NCBI GenBank assembly: GCA_903909815.1
Contig: CAIVXG010000191.1
Coordinates: forward strand, 1-54,151
Source of the DNA: an uncultured beta proteobacterium
Lineage (GTDB): Bacteria > Pseudomonadota > Gammaproteobacteria > Burkholderiales > Burkholderiaceae_C
DNA length: 54,151 nucleotides
Reading direction: 5' to 3'
The notes beneath the pieces were generated by a model, which was given only the letters and a program-made list of their open reading frames with translations, was not told the origin of the DNA and did not search any database. Every line of letters starts with the position of its first letter. The first letter of the stretch is position 1. Below, piece after piece: positions 8,786 to 17,453 of the stretch. The position numbers and the translations under genes were made by a program.

Positions 8786-10073
8786 AACCTGGAAATTTGA
8801 AACGCAGTCCGTGCACGCGGGCTATTCGCCCGACCCCACGACCAAGGCCGTGGCGGTGCCGATCTACCAGACTGCGGCCTATGCCTTCGACAGCGCGCAG
8901 CACGGCGCCGATCTGTTCGACCTGAAGGTGCCGGGCAACATCTACACCCGCATCATGAATCCCACGCAGGACGTGCTGGAAAAGCGCGTGGCCGCGCTCG
9001 AAGGCGGGCTCGCAGCGCTGGCCGTGGCCTCGGGCCAGGCGGCAGTGACCTATGCCATCCAGACCATCGCCGAAGCGGGCGACAACATCGTCGCGTCCAC
9101 GGCCTTGTACGGCGGAACCTACAACCTGCTGGCGCACACCCTGCCGCTGTCGGGCATCACCACGCGCTTTGCCGACCACCGCGATCCGGCCAGCTTTGAG
9201 CCGCTGATCGACGCCAGAACCAAGGCCATTTTTGTCGAGTCGCTGGGCAATCCGCAGGGCAACGTGACCGACATCGCGACCATCGCCGAGATCGCGCATC
9301 GCCACGGCGTGCCGCTGATCGTGGACAACACCGTGGCCACGCCCTACCTGCTGCGCCCGATCGAGCACGGCGCCGACATCGTGGTGCATTCGCTCACCAA
9401 ATACCTGGGCGGCCACGGCACCACGCTGGGTGGCGCGATCGTCGATTCGGGCAAGTTCCCCTGGGCCCAGCACAAGGAGCGCTTCAAGCGCCTGAACGAG
9501 CCCGACGTGAGCTACCACGGCGTGGTCTACACCGAGGCGTTGGGCCCGGCGGCCTACATCGGTCGCGCCCGCGTCGTGCCCTTGCGCAACACGGGCGCGG
9601 CGATCTCGCCCTTCAACGCCTTCCTGATCCTGCAGGGGATTGAGACGCTGGCACTGCGCATGGACCGCATCACCGAAAACGCGCTCAAGGTGGCGCAGTT
9701 TCTGCAGCAGCATCCCAAGGTGGTCTGGGTCAATTTCGCCGCGCTGCCGAACCATCCCGACCACGCGCTGGCGCAAAAATACCTGGGCGGACGGGCCTCG
9801 GGTTTGCTCACCTTTGGCGTCAAGTCCAAGGTCGGCGACGAGCGGGCAGCGGGTGCGCGCTTGCTCGATGCGCTCAAGCTGTTCACGCGCCTGGTCAACA
9901 TCGGCGACGCCAAGTCGCTGGCCACGCACCCGGCCTCGACCACGCACCGCCAGCTCTCACCCGAAGAGCTGATCAAGTCGGGCGTGCCCGAAGACGCGGT
10001 GCGGCTGTCCATCGGCATCGAGCACATCGACGACCTGCTGGCCGACTTGCAGCAGGCGTTGGAGGCGGTTTGA
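8778..10073 (+). CDS. metY: O-acetylhomoserine sulfhydrylase (aminocarboxypropyltransferase)
   Basis: This 431-residue PLP enzyme is of the Cys/Met metabolism (cystathionine gamma-synthase) fold. It condenses O-acetylhomoserine with sulfide (or methanethiol) to give homocysteine (or methionine). Visible are the N-terminal [42 protein letters not shown] near 55, the PLP lysine in [16 protein letters not shown] near residue 209, and the C-terminal SHPAST-type block ([12 protein letters not shown]) near 380. AAGGAAG precedes the ATG at 8778. The gene starts inside the last codons of the monooxygenase gene, which indicates coupled translation; sulfur freed by the monooxygenase could be fixed directly by this enzyme. 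Confidence 0.95.
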   Translation: MSETWKFETQSVHAGYSPDPTTKAVAVPIYQTAAYAFDSAQHGADLFDLKVPGNIYTRIMNPTQDVLEKRVAALEGGLAALAVASGQAAVTYAIQTIAEAGDNIVASTALYGGTYNLLAHTLPLSGITTRFADHRDPASFEPLIDARTKAIFVESLGNPQGNVTDIATIAEIAHRHGVPLIVDNTVATPYLLRPIEHGADIVVHSLTKYLGGHGTTLGGAIVDSGKFPWAQHKERFKRLNEPDVSYHGVVYTEALGPAAYIGRARVVPLRNTGAAISPFNAFLILQGIETLALRMDRITENALKVAQFLQQHPKVVWVNFAALPNHPDHALAQKYLGGRASGLLTFGVKSKVGDERAAGARLLDALKLFTRLVNIGDAKSLATHPASTTHRQLSPEELIKSGVPEDAVRLSIGIEHIDDLLADLQQALEAV

Positions 10074-10080
10074 TCGGCCC

Positions 10081-11292
10081 ATGAATTTTCAACAACTTCG
10101 CTCCATCCGCGAGACCGTGCGCTGCGGCTTCAACCTGACGGAAGTGGCCGCCATGCTGCACACCTCGCAGCCGGGCGTGAGCCGGCAGATCCGCGAACTC
10201 GAACAGGAACTCGGGGTGGAGATCTTTGCCCGCGCCGGCAAGCGCCTCACCGGTCTCACCGCGCCCGGCGCGACGCTGTTGCCCATCGTCGAGCGCATGC
10301 TGCTGGAGGCCGAAAACCTGCGCCGCGCGGGCCAGGATTTCATCTCGCGCAGCGACGGTCGCCTGTCGGTGGCGGCCACGCATTCGCAGGCGCGCTACGC
10401 CCTGCCGCACGTGGTGCGCGACTTTCGCGCGCTCTTTCCCCAGGTCACGCTGCACCTGCACCAGGGCACGCCCAAGCAGGTGGCTGAAATGCTGCTCACG
10501 GGCGAGGCCGACATCGGCATCGCAACCGAAGCGCTGGCGAGGCAGCCTGTCGGACTTTGCGCGTGGGCGCGACGGGGGTGCATTCGGATGCAGCGCTAGA
10601 CGCGTCGCCGAAGCTTGGGTGGGCCCCAAGCGAGAAGGCGCAACGACGCGATGCGCCGAATTCACCCCCGGCCCGAAGGGTTGGAGTCAAACGGGGCGTC
10701 TGCGTCGTTGCACCGCTTGACAATGGGCCCGCCATTGCCTGCGCGATGCGCCTAGCATCCATCCCCGTTTGGCTCCAACGCGTCCCGCGCGCAAAGTCCG
10801 ACAGGCTGCCAGCACGAGCAACTGGTGACGCTGCCCTGCTACCGCTGGACCCACAGCATCGTGGTGCCGCCCGGGCACCCGCTGCTGGAGCACACCGAGC
10901 CGGTGACGCTGCAGCAGCTGGTGGAGTACCCCATCATCACCTACGAGCTCGGCTACACCGGCCGCGCCCACATCGACGACGCTTTTGCGCAAGTTGGTCT
11001 GCACCCGAACATCGTACTCACCGCCATGGACGCGGACGTGATCAAGACCTATGTCGAACTCGGCATGGGCGTGGGCATCGTGGCTTCGATTGCGCTGGAC
11101 GCCGAGCGCGATCAGACCCTGCGCATCCTGGATGCGCGCCATCTGTTCGAGATCAATCTGACGCGACTGGCGATACGCCGCGGCGCCTGCCTGCGCGGCT
11201 ACGCCTACAGCTTCATCGAAACCTTTGTGCCCACGCTGAACCGCCAGGCAGTGGAGCGAGTCCTGGCGAATCTGGCGCCACTCGACCCCTGA
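10081..11292 (+). pseudogene. CysB-family LysR regulator, split by an inserted element
   Basis: Positions 10081–10540 encode the winged helix (MNFQQLRSIRETVRCGFNLT, TSQPGVSRQIRELEQELG) and the first half of the sensor domain. Positions 10811–11292 encode the rest (EQLVTLPCYRWTHSIVVPPGH to the end). Joining them exactly gives a 313-residue protein with the junction reading EALAKHEQLV, in frame and of normal CysB/Cbl/SsuR length. The family activates sulfate or sulfonate genes and senses O-acetylserine or sulfate/APS. As it stands, translation from 10081 runs into the insert and stops at 10599, leaving 172 residues without the effector domain. A GTG at 10825 could start the C-terminal half but would lack a DNA-binding domain. 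The gene lies 7 bases after metY and was probably its regulator. Confidence 0.9.
10541..10810. mobile_element. 270-bp MITE-like element with 23-bp perfect terminal inverted repeats
   Basis: The left end starts GGCAGCCTGTCGGACTTTGC (10541–10560) and continues GCG; the right end (10788–10810) is its exact reverse complement over 23 bases, and similarity extends about ten bases further in imperfectly. The interior encodes no transposase. It carries further inverted pairs: 10681–10696 with 10763–10778 (15 of 16 match) and 10640–10649 with 10702–10711. There is no obvious target duplication: removing exactly 270 bases restores the regulator frame (GCGA|AGCAC). It is probably a non-autonomous element moved by an unlinked transposase. 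Confidence 0.85.
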
Positions 11293-11363
11293 ATTCTGGC
11301 GTCGCGCACGGCCCCCCGAATTGATCGGCGTCTGCATCGGCTCGGTCGATCACTGCAAAGCAA

Positions 11364-11388
11364 GGTGAGGTGAGGTGAGGTGAGGTGA
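11364..11388. repeat. Five tandem GGTGA units
   Basis: Five exact copies of GGTGA lie in the non-coding region 11293–11721 downstream of the split regulator. No reading frame uses them. Confidence 0.9.
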
Positions 11389-11413
11389 GACTGTTCGGAC
11401 TGGATTCCGTTCT

Positions 11414-11568
11414 CGTCATTGCGAGGCCAAAGGCCTTGGCAATCCATATCGGCATGCCACGAAGTCACGTGGATTGCCGCGTCGCGCACGCTCCTCGCAA
11501 TGAAGAATCCCGGGTTCATGGCCGGTACGCAGTTTCGTCCGGCTGAAACAGGCAACTCGCGATGACGG
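11414..11568. repeat. Dispersed palindromic element, copy 2, with 3' extension
   Basis: CGTCATTGCGAGGCCAAAGG at 11414 and TGGATTGCCGCG...CTCCTCGCAATGA ending near 11503 are the two arms. The following GAATCCCGGGTTCATGGCCGG (read as two halves), CAGTTTCGTCCGG and CTCGCGATGACGG (to 11568) form an extension also seen after the copies at 24275 and 28719. Confidence 0.8.
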
Positions 11569-11631
11569 GCCACGCTGGAAGGCATGGCGGCGATCCGAGT
11601 AGGTCCTGCGCGGCGCATCATGCCTGTGCGC

Positions 11632-11684
11632 CATAAGCAAATAGCGATTCAGTCGTTTGCGCATGGAGGAAGGGGCACCACAAT
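11632..11684 (+). promoter_or_regulatory. Sulfur-type promoter, copy C, for the hydrolase–sulfate importer operon
   Basis: TTCAGTCGTTTG (11648–11659) is identical to copy B. The -35 would be TTGCGC (11657–11662), spacer 16, -10 CACAAT (11679–11684). CATAAGCAAATAG lies directly upstream at 11632, closer than the box in copies A and B. The predicted start is about 30 bases before the ATG at 11722. Confidence 0.5.
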
Positions 11685-11721
11685 CGGCCGCTGCAACGCA
11701 CACCATCCAAGCCACACCACC

Positions 11722-12309
11722 ATGCCCACCATCGTCATCATCCCCGGCTGGCGCGACTCCGGACCCGGCCACTGGCAAAGTCTGTGGTGCGATCGGCTCG
11801 CGGGCTCGGTTCGGGTGCAACAGGACGACTGGATTTCACCCGTGCGACAGGCCTGGGTGCGATCCATCTCGCAAACCATTCTGGCGCAGCCGGGACCGGT
11901 GGTGGTGGTGGCGCACAGCCTGGGCTGCATCGCCACCACGCACTTGCCACCCGCGGCCGTGGCGCGCATCCAGGGCGCGCTGCTGGTGGCTCCAGCCGAC
12001 CCGGAGCGCCGCGCCGTGCTGTCGGACTTCGCGCCCGTGCCCTATCAAAAGTTGCCTTACCGCAACGTGCTCGTGGCCAGCAGCAATGATCCCTATTGCC
12101 CGATCCGCCTCGCCGGCGCCTATGCGCGCGCTTGGTGCAGTGAACTGGTGCGAATTCAGGACGGCGGGCACATCAACCTGGAATCGGGCCATGGCGAATG
12201 GCCGCTGGGGCTGGCGCTGCTGCAATCGCTGATGGGCGCGCAGGGCCTGCGCTTCAGGGCCGAGACGCCTGCTTTGGCACACTCTATCGACACTTTGGAA
12301 ACTGCATGA
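11722..12309 (+). CDS. RBBP9/YdeN-family serine hydrolase
   Basis: This 195-residue alpha/beta hydrolase belongs to the RBBP9/YdeN group. IVIIPGWRDSGPGHWQ at the N-terminus is the family oxyanion block. The nucleophile is the serine in VAHSLG near residue 66, the acid is probably the aspartate in SNDPYCP near 125, and the histidine is in DGGHIN near 150. The in-frame extension upstream is not family-like, so the ATG at 11722 is chosen; it also fits the promoter. Its stop overlaps the sbp start by ATGA, so it heads the sulfate importer operon. Substrate is unknown; a sulfur-linked role is inferred from position only. Confidence 0.88.
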   Translation: MPTIVIIPGWRDSGPGHWQSLWCDRLAGSVRVQQDDWISPVRQAWVRSISQTILAQPGPVVVVAHSLGCIATTHLPPAAVARIQGALLVAPADPERRAVLSDFAPVPYQKLPYRNVLVASSNDPYCPIRLAGAYARAWCSELVRIQDGGHINLESGHGEWPLGLALLQSLMGAQGLRFRAETPALAHSIDTLETA

Positions 12310-13298
12310 AACCTTCTCTTCGAATCGCACTCGCTGCAGTGGCCCTGGCTGCCAGCACCCTGACCCCGGCCCAGACGCTGCTGAACGCGTCCTACGACGT
12401 GGCGCGCGAGTTCTACAAGGACTACAACGCCGCCTTCATCGCGCACTATCAAAAAGTGAGCGGCAAGACCATCAGAATCGATCAGGCGCATGGCGGCTCC
12501 AGCGCCCAGGCACGCGCCGTGAACGACGGGCTGGACGCGGACGTGGTCACCATGAACACCACCACCGATCTGGACTTCCTGGGCAGTACCGGTGTCATCG
12601 CCAAGGACTGGCCCAAACGCTTCTCGAACAACGCCTCGCCCACCACCTCCACCATGCTGTTTCTGGTACGCCATGGAAACCCCAAGGGCATCAAGGATTG
12701 GGACGACCTGGTCAAGCCCGGCGTGCAGGTGATCGTGGTCAATCCCAAGACTGGCGGCAACGGGCGCATGGCCTATCTGGCGGCCTGGGGCGCTGTGCGC
12801 AAAAAGGGCGGCAGCGACGCGCAGGCGGCCGAATACATTGCCAAGTTCTACAAGAACGTGCCGGTGCTGGCCAAGGGAGGGCGCGACGCCACCACCATCT
12901 TCCTGCAGCGCAACATCGGCGACGTGCTCGTGACATTCGAGTCCGAGGTGGTGTCGGTGGAGCGCGAGTTCGGCGTGGGCAAGGTCGACGCGATTCACCC
13001 TTCCGTCAGCATCGTCACGGAGAACCCGGTAGCGGTGGTGGAACGCACCGTCGCCAAGAAGGGCACGGGCGAACTTGCCAAGGCCTATCTGGACTGGCTC
13101 TATTCGGATGAGGCGCAGGAGATCGCCGCCAAACATGCGCTGCGCCCCCGCAACCCTGCCATCCTGCGGAAATACGCCGGCGTCTTCAAGCCGATCGAGC
13201 TCTTCAGCGTCAACGACTATTTCGGTTCGCTCGCCGACGCACAGAAAGTGCACTTCAACGACGGCGGTCAGTTCGACAAGCTGTACACCGTCAAATGA
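12306..13298 (+). CDS. sbp: Periplasmic sulfate-binding protein
   Basis: This 330-residue periplasmic component captures sulfate (or thiosulfate) for the CysTWA importer. A signal peptide covers residues 1–22 (cleavage near TPAQT). The Sbp/CysP core shows LLNASYDVAREFYKDYN, DQAHGGSSAQARAV near residue 60 (sulfate-contacting segment), and NPKTGGNGRMAYLAAWG near 150. The ATG at 12306 overlaps the hydrolase stop, and the stop overlaps the cysT start, both by ATGA. Whether it is Sbp (sulfate) or CysP (thiosulfate) is not decided by sequence; Sbp is more common in this arrangement. Confidence 0.95.
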   Translation: MKPSLRIALAAVALAASTLTPAQTLLNASYDVAREFYKDYNAAFIAHYQKVSGKTIRIDQAHGGSSAQARAVNDGLDADVVTMNTTTDLDFLGSTGVIAKDWPKRFSNNASPTTSTMLFLVRHGNPKGIKDWDDLVKPGVQVIVVNPKTGGNGRMAYLAAWGAVRKKGGSDAQAAEYIAKFYKNVPVLAKGGRDATTIFLQRNIGDVLVTFESEVVSVEREFGVGKVDAIHPSVSIVTENPVAVVERTVAKKGTGELAKAYLDWLYSDEAQEIAAKHALRPRNPAILRKYAGVFKPIELFSVNDYFGSLADAQKVHFNDGGQFDKLYTVK

Positions 13299-14164
13299 CG
13301 GCGGCTGTTCTGACCGCGCCCGATGTGGCGCGCAAACGAGCGCCGCGGCGCGTGCTGCCGGGCTTTCGGCTGACGCTGGGCTATACGCTGTTCTATCTGG
13401 CACTGATCGTGTTGATCCCGCTGTCGGCGCTGATCTTCAAGACCTTCACGCTCACGCTGGCGCAGTTCTGGGACGCGGTGACTTCGCCGCGTGTGGTCGC
13501 TTCCTACCAGCTCACCTTTGGCGCGTCGCTGATTGCGGCATTGGTGAACGTGGTGTTCGGTCTGCTTGTGGCCTGGGTGCTGGTGCGCTACCCGTTCCCG
13601 GGCAAGAAGATCGTGGACGCGCTGGTGGACCTGCCATTCGCGTTGCCCACCGCGGTGGCCGGCATTTCACTCACGGCCCTGCTCGCCGGCAACGGCTGGG
13701 TCGGACAGGTCCTGGAGCCGTTGGGCATCAAGCTGGCGTTCAACCCCAACGGCATCGTGATCGCCCTGATCTTCATCGGCCTGCCCTTCGTGGTGCGCAC
13801 GGTGCAACCGGTGCTGGAAGACGCCGAGCGCGAACTCGAGGAAGCGGCCACCTGCCTGGGTGCCACACGCTGGCAGACCTTCAGCCGCGTCATCTTTCCC
13901 TCGATTGCGCCGGCGCTGTTGACGGGTTTTGCCATGGCCTTTGCGCGCGCCATCGGTGAGTACGGCTCGGTCATCTTCATCGCCGGCAACATGCCCATGA
14001 TTTCCGAGATCACGCCGCTCATCATCATCGGCAAGCTGGAGCAATACGACTACGCCGGTGCCACGGCGGTGGCCCTGGTGCTGTTGATGATCTCCTTCGT
14101 GCTGCTGCTCGTCATCAACGCGTTGCAGTCGTGGCAGCGCAAGAGGACAGGGGCGCAGTCATGA
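13295..14164 (+). CDS. cysT: Sulfate ABC transporter permease CysT (CysU)
   Basis: This 289-residue inner-membrane protein has six predicted transmembrane helices, beginning with LTLGYTLFYLALIVLIPLSA near residue 27. The cytoplasmic EAA loop for the ATPase is EDAERELEEAATCLGATRWQ near residue 175. DLPFALPTAVAGISL near 115 is a family block. It pairs with CysW to form the sulfate channel. It overlaps sbp by ATGA, and its stop overlaps the start of a 36-codon ORF. Confidence 0.95.
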   Translation: MTAAVLTAPDVARKRAPRRVLPGFRLTLGYTLFYLALIVLIPLSALIFKTFTLTLAQFWDAVTSPRVVASYQLTFGASLIAALVNVVFGLLVAWVLVRYPFPGKKIVDALVDLPFALPTAVAGISLTALLAGNGWVGQVLEPLGIKLAFNPNGIVIALIFIGLPFVVRTVQPVLEDAERELEEAATCLGATRWQTFSRVIFPSIAPALLTGFAMAFARAIGEYGSVIFIAGNMPMISEITPLIIIGKLEQYDYAGATAVALVLLMISFVLLLVINALQSWQRKRTGAQS

Positions 14165-14271
14165 GCTACCTGACGACGGGCCCCTTCGGGGATCGACAGC
14201 AAAGCGAATGGCTGCACGTGCCGACGCCGCGGCGTGATGCGGTCTGCAGTATTGCGGAGGCACGCTCATGA
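14161..14271 (+). CDS. 36-residue small ORF joining cysT and cysW
   Basis: An ATG at 14161 overlaps the cysT stop (ATGA), runs 36 codons, and stops in an ATGA that starts cysW at 14268. The peptide begins MSYLTTGPFGDRQQSEW and ends VCSIAEARS; it has no transmembrane segment or recognised domain. Ribosomes could pass from cysT through this ORF to cysW by stop-restart. It may be a real small protein, a leftover of an N-terminal extension of CysW, or only a coupling device. CCCCTTCGGGG at 14181–14191 inside it could form a small hairpin. Confidence 0.5.
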   Translation: MSYLTTGPFGDRQQSEWLHVPTPRRDAVCSIAEARS

Positions 14272-15152
14272 GAAGCACCAAGGCCGGTACCACCGAGCCC
14301 GCATGGGTGCGGTACACGCTCATCGCCGTGGCGCTGGGCTTCATGTTCCTGTTCCTGGTGCTGCCGCTGGCGGCCGTGTTCGCCGAGGCATTGCGCAAAG
14401 GTGCCGGCGCCTATTGGGAGGCGCTGAAGGAGCCCGACGCCTGGTCGTCGATCGAGTTGACGCTGATCACCGCCGCCATCGCCGTGCCGCTGAACCTGGT
14501 GTTTGGCGTCGCTGCGGCCTGGGCCATCGCCAAGTTCGAGTTTCGTGGCAAGGCCTTTTTGACGACGCTGGTGGACCTGCCGTTCTCGGTGTCGCCGGTC
14601 GTTGCAGGTCTTATTTACGTGCTGATGTTTGGTGCGCAGGGCTGGTTTGGTCCCTGGCTCATGGCGCACGACGTCAAGATCATTTTTGCGGTTCCCGGCA
14701 TCGTGCTGGCCACGGTGTTCGTGACCTTCCCGTTCATTGCGCGCGAGCTGATCCCGCTGATGCAGGCGCAGGGCAACGATGAAGAGCAGGCGGCGATCGT
14801 GCTCGGCGCGTCTGGCTGGCAGACCTTTTGGTACGTGACGCTTCCTAACATCAAGTGGGGGCTGATCTACGGTGTGATCCTGTGCAATGCGCGCGCCATG
14901 GGCGAGTTCGGCGCGGTGTCGGTGGTGTCGGGCCATATCCGCGGCCAGACCAACACGCTGCCGCTGCACGTCGAGGTGTTGTACAACGAATACCAGTCTG
15001 TCGCCGCCTTCGCTGTGGCGTCATTGTTGGCGCTGCTGGCCCTGGTGACACTGGTCATCAAGTCGGTGGTGCAGTGGCGCCATGAGCGCGACATGAAAGC
15101 CGCGGCCGACACTCCACCCGAGCGCCCCCTCATGTCGCCTCTGGCAAAGTGA
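14268..15152 (+). CDS. cysW: Sulfate ABC transporter permease CysW
   Basis: This 294-residue six-helix permease is the partner of CysT. The first helix is LIAVALGFMFLFLVLPLAAV near residue 16. DLPFSVSPVVAGLIYVL lies near 105, and the EAA loop is EEQAAIVLGASGWQTFWYV near 170. NARAMGEFGAVSVVSGHIRG near 205 is a CysW signature. The ATG at 14268 is coupled to the preceding small ORF. cysA follows only after 220 bases that contain a dispersed palindromic element. Confidence 0.95.
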   Translation: MRSTKAGTTEPAWVRYTLIAVALGFMFLFLVLPLAAVFAEALRKGAGAYWEALKEPDAWSSIELTLITAAIAVPLNLVFGVAAAWAIAKFEFRGKAFLTTLVDLPFSVSPVVAGLIYVLMFGAQGWFGPWLMAHDVKIIFAVPGIVLATVFVTFPFIARELIPLMQAQGNDEEQAAIVLGASGWQTFWYVTLPNIKWGLIYGVILCNARAMGEFGAVSVVSGHIRGQTNTLPLHVEVLYNEYQSVAAFAVASLLALLALVTLVIKSVVQWRHERDMKAAADTPPERPLMSPLAK

Positions 15153-15201
15153 GAGGCCGCTTGAGCCTTGCGGAATTCACGACTTCGCCGCGTGCAACGG
15201 T

Positions 15202-15293
15202 ATCGTCATTGCGAGCGCAGCGCGGCAATCCGGGTATTTTTGTGGCGCCTCGAGATGGACTGCCGCGTCGCTTTGCTCCTCGCAGTGACGATG
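15202..15293. repeat. Dispersed palindromic element, copy 3, inside the cys operon
   Basis: CGTCATTGCGAGCGCAGCGC...GGCAATCC and ACTGCCGCGTCG...CTCCTCGCAGTGACGA form the two arms. It lies between cysW (stop 15152) and cysA (start 15373), so it would be transcribed and fold into a long hairpin, which could reduce or separate cysA expression. Confidence 0.85.
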
Positions 15294-15372
15294 GGTATAG
15301 GGCCTCGCGACGACGACAGCTGGCGTCATCTACCGTGAAGATTTCAATCCTGCAATTCAGAAGAGAGCCCCT

Positions 15373-16482
15373 ATGAGCATCGCCATCCGTAACGTCAACA
15401 AGCAATTTGGCGATTTCCATGCGCTGCGCGATGTGTCGCTGGACATTGGTTCCGGCGAACTGGTCGCGCTCTTGGGCCCGTCGGGCTGCGGCAAGACCAC
15501 GCTGCTACGCATCATCGCCGGCCTGGAAACGGCCGACAGCGGTAGCATCTTGTTCAGCGGCGAAGACACGACCGATGTGCACGTGCGCGAGCGCCAGGTG
15601 GGCTTTGTGTTCCAGCACTACGCGCTGTTTCGCCACATGAGCGTGTTCGAGAACGTCGCCTTCGGACTACGCGTGAAGCCGCGCAGCCAGCGACCCGCTG
15701 AGGCCAAGATCAAGGAAAAGGTGCATGAGCTCTTGAGCCTGGTGCAACTCGATTGGTTGGCCGACCGCTATCCGTCGCAGTTGTCGGGCGGGCAGCGCCA
15801 GCGCATCGCCCTGGCGCGTGCGCTCGCGGTGGAGCCCAAGGTGCTGCTGCTGGACGAGCCCTTCGGTGCGCTCGACGCTAAGGTGCGCAAGGAGCTGCGG
15901 CGCTGGCTGCGCCGCCTGCACGATGACCTGCACGTGACCAGCATCTTCGTCACGCACGACCAGGAAGAAGCGCTGGAAGTGGCGGACCGCGTGGTGCTGA
16001 TGAACTCGGGCAAGGTGGAGCAGATCGGCTCGCCCCAGGAGGTGTGGAACCATCCGGCGAGCCCCTTCGTCTACGGCTTTTTGGGCGACGTGAACCTGTT
16101 TCATGGTCGCGCGCACGAAGGCGTGGTGCAAATCGGCGCCGACGATCAAGGCCTGCACCTGGACTCGCCCGAGCACCACGACGCGCAGGACGCCAAGGCC
16201 TTGGCCTATGTGCGCCCGCACGACCTGCAAGTGCAGCGCTACCCCTTTGGCGACGGCACCGGCGCCATGACACCAGCCCGCGGCATAGTCGCCAAGCTGT
16301 CGCGCGCGATCCTGATCGGCCCCATCGCCCGGCTGGAACTCACCCGCCTGGAGCCTTCCTCATCGGGTGAAACCGACCTGATCGAAGCGCACCTGAGCGC
16401 GCAGGAGTTCGCAGAACTCGACCCGCGTGAAGGCGAAACCCTGCTGCTCACGCCGCGCAAGGCGCGGGTGTTTGTGCAGTGA
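15373..16482 (+). CDS. cysA: Sulfate ABC transporter ATPase CysA
   Basis: This 369-residue ATPase energises sulfate import. Walker A is GPSGCGKTT (residues 36–44), the signature [15 protein letters not shown] near 137, Walker [15 protein letters not shown] near 157, and the switch histidine in [15 protein letters not shown] near 195. A C-terminal TOBE-like domain follows from about 240. A purine-rich GAAGAGAG lies 5–6 bases before the ATG. It is the distal gene of sbp-cysT-cysW-cysA, separated by the repeat element. Confidence 0.97.
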   Translation: MSIAIRNVNKQFGDFHALRDVSLDIGSGELVALLGPSGCGKTTLLRIIAGLETADSGSILFSGEDTTDVHVRERQVGFVFQHYALFRHMSVFENVAFGLRVKPRSQRPAEAKIKEKVHELLSLVQLDWLADRYPSQLSGGQRQRIALARALAVEPKVLLLDEPFGALDAKVRKELRRWLRRLHDDLHVTSIFVTHDQEEALEVADRVVLMNSGKVEQIGSPQEVWNHPASPFVYGFLGDVNLFHGRAHEGVVQIGADDQGLHLDSPEHHDAQDAKALAYVRPHDLQVQRYPFGDGTGAMTPARGIVAKLSRAILIGPIARLELTRLEPSSSGETDLIEAHLSAQEFAELDPREGETLLLTPRKARVFVQ

Positions 16483-16604
16483 GGCTGTGCGACGCTGAAC
16501 GCGCTGCGCCGCAGCAGGCAAGAAACCGCGACCTCGACCTGGGCGAATTTGCGCCTGTGGTCTAGATCACAATTTCAATGCAAGCACTGCTTGTTGGAGC
16601 GAGG

Positions 16605-17297
16605 TCAGACTTCAGTGATGAACTGATCGCGGGCGCGGCGCACCTTGGTCAGATTCACCAGCCAGTCCTTGTCGGCCTCACGGTAGCCCAGCGGCAGAAT
16701 GGCAACACTGCGCAGACCCCGTGCGCGTAGGCTCAGGATCTCGTCCAGTGCATTCGCGTCAAAGCCCTCCATCGGGGTGCAATCGACCTCTTCAAAGGCC
16801 GCGGCCATCATTGCCGCGCTCAAGCCAATGTAGGCTTGGCGCGCAGCGTGCTGGAAGTTCACCTCGGCGTCGCGCTGGGGGTACATGCCCAACAGCATGT
16901 TGCGGTAATTTTCCCAGCCCTCGCTCTTAAAGCCACGCACGCTGTTGGTCAGGTCAAACATCATGTTGATGCGCTCGGCTGTGTAGTTGTCCCAGGCGGC
17001 AAACACCAGCAGGTGCGAGCCATCGGTAATTTGGCCCTGGTTCCAGGCTATCGGCTGGATGCGCTCGCGCACTGACCGGCTGCTCACCACCACGATTTCG
17101 TAGGGCTGCAGTCCGCTGGAGGTCGGTGCCAAGCGCGCCGCTTCAAGGATGCGCTCCACCTTGTGTTGCGGCACTGCCTTGGTGGGGTCCATTTTTTTGG
17201 CGGCGTAGCGCCACTGCAGGCGCTCCAGCAGGGCGTCGGATTGCAGTTCTTCGGGTGCTGTATTGGCGGGAGCCGCGAGCGTGGCAGACTGGGTCAT
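16605..17297 (-). CDS. NAD(P)H-dependent nitroreductase family protein
   Basis: This 230-residue FMN enzyme is of the NfsB/nitroreductase superfamily. RYAAKKMDPTKAVP near residue 30 is the NfsB-type start; EAARLAPTSSGLQPYEIVVV near 53 holds the FMN-binding serines; AARQAYIGLSAAMMAAAFEEVDCTPMEGF (near 150, two contiguous halves) and LPLGYR near 200 are further family blocks. AAGGAA sits 8 bases before the ATG. It is divergent from a LysR gene that probably controls it. The 16483–16604 gap behind it holds no gene. Confidence 0.92.
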   Translation of the reverse strand: MTQSATLAAPANTAPEELQSDALLERLQWRYAAKKMDPTKAVPQHKVERILEAARLAPTSSGLQPYEIVVVSSRSVRERIQPIAWNQGQITDGSHLLVFAAWDNYTAERINMMFDLTNSVRGFKSEGWENYRNMLLGMYPQRDAEVNFQHAARQAYIGLSAAMMAAAFEEVDCTPMEGFDANALDEILSLRARGLRSVAILPLGYREADKDWLVNLTKVRRARDQFITEV

Positions 17298-17420
17298 GAA
17301 AGAGTTCCTTGAAGTGAGGTTTGGATCGTGTCAAACGCCGTGCGTGCAACCGATTTGGCGTACTGGTGACAAATGTAGAACCACTAAGGTTGCTTGAGAA
17401 GCCGTAATAACGGACAATTG

Positions 17421-17439
17421 TGTTGCATATTTTGCAACA
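17421..17439. promoter_or_regulatory. Candidate LysR operator in the divergent nitroreductase/LysR region
   Basis: TGTTGCA (17421–17427) and TGCAACA (17433–17439) are perfect inverted repeats around TATTT. The dyad lies 15 bases before the LysR start and about 120 before the nitroreductase start. This fits the T-N11-A type site through which LysR regulators control a divergent target and themselves. Confidence 0.6.
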
Positions 17440-17453
17440 ATAAGCCACGCAGC

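Noticed and set aside
10825-11292. Separate gene starting at GTG for the C-terminal half of the split regulator
   Set aside because: It lacks a DNA-binding domain and is exactly in frame with the 5' half once the inserted element is removed, so it is part of one broken gene.
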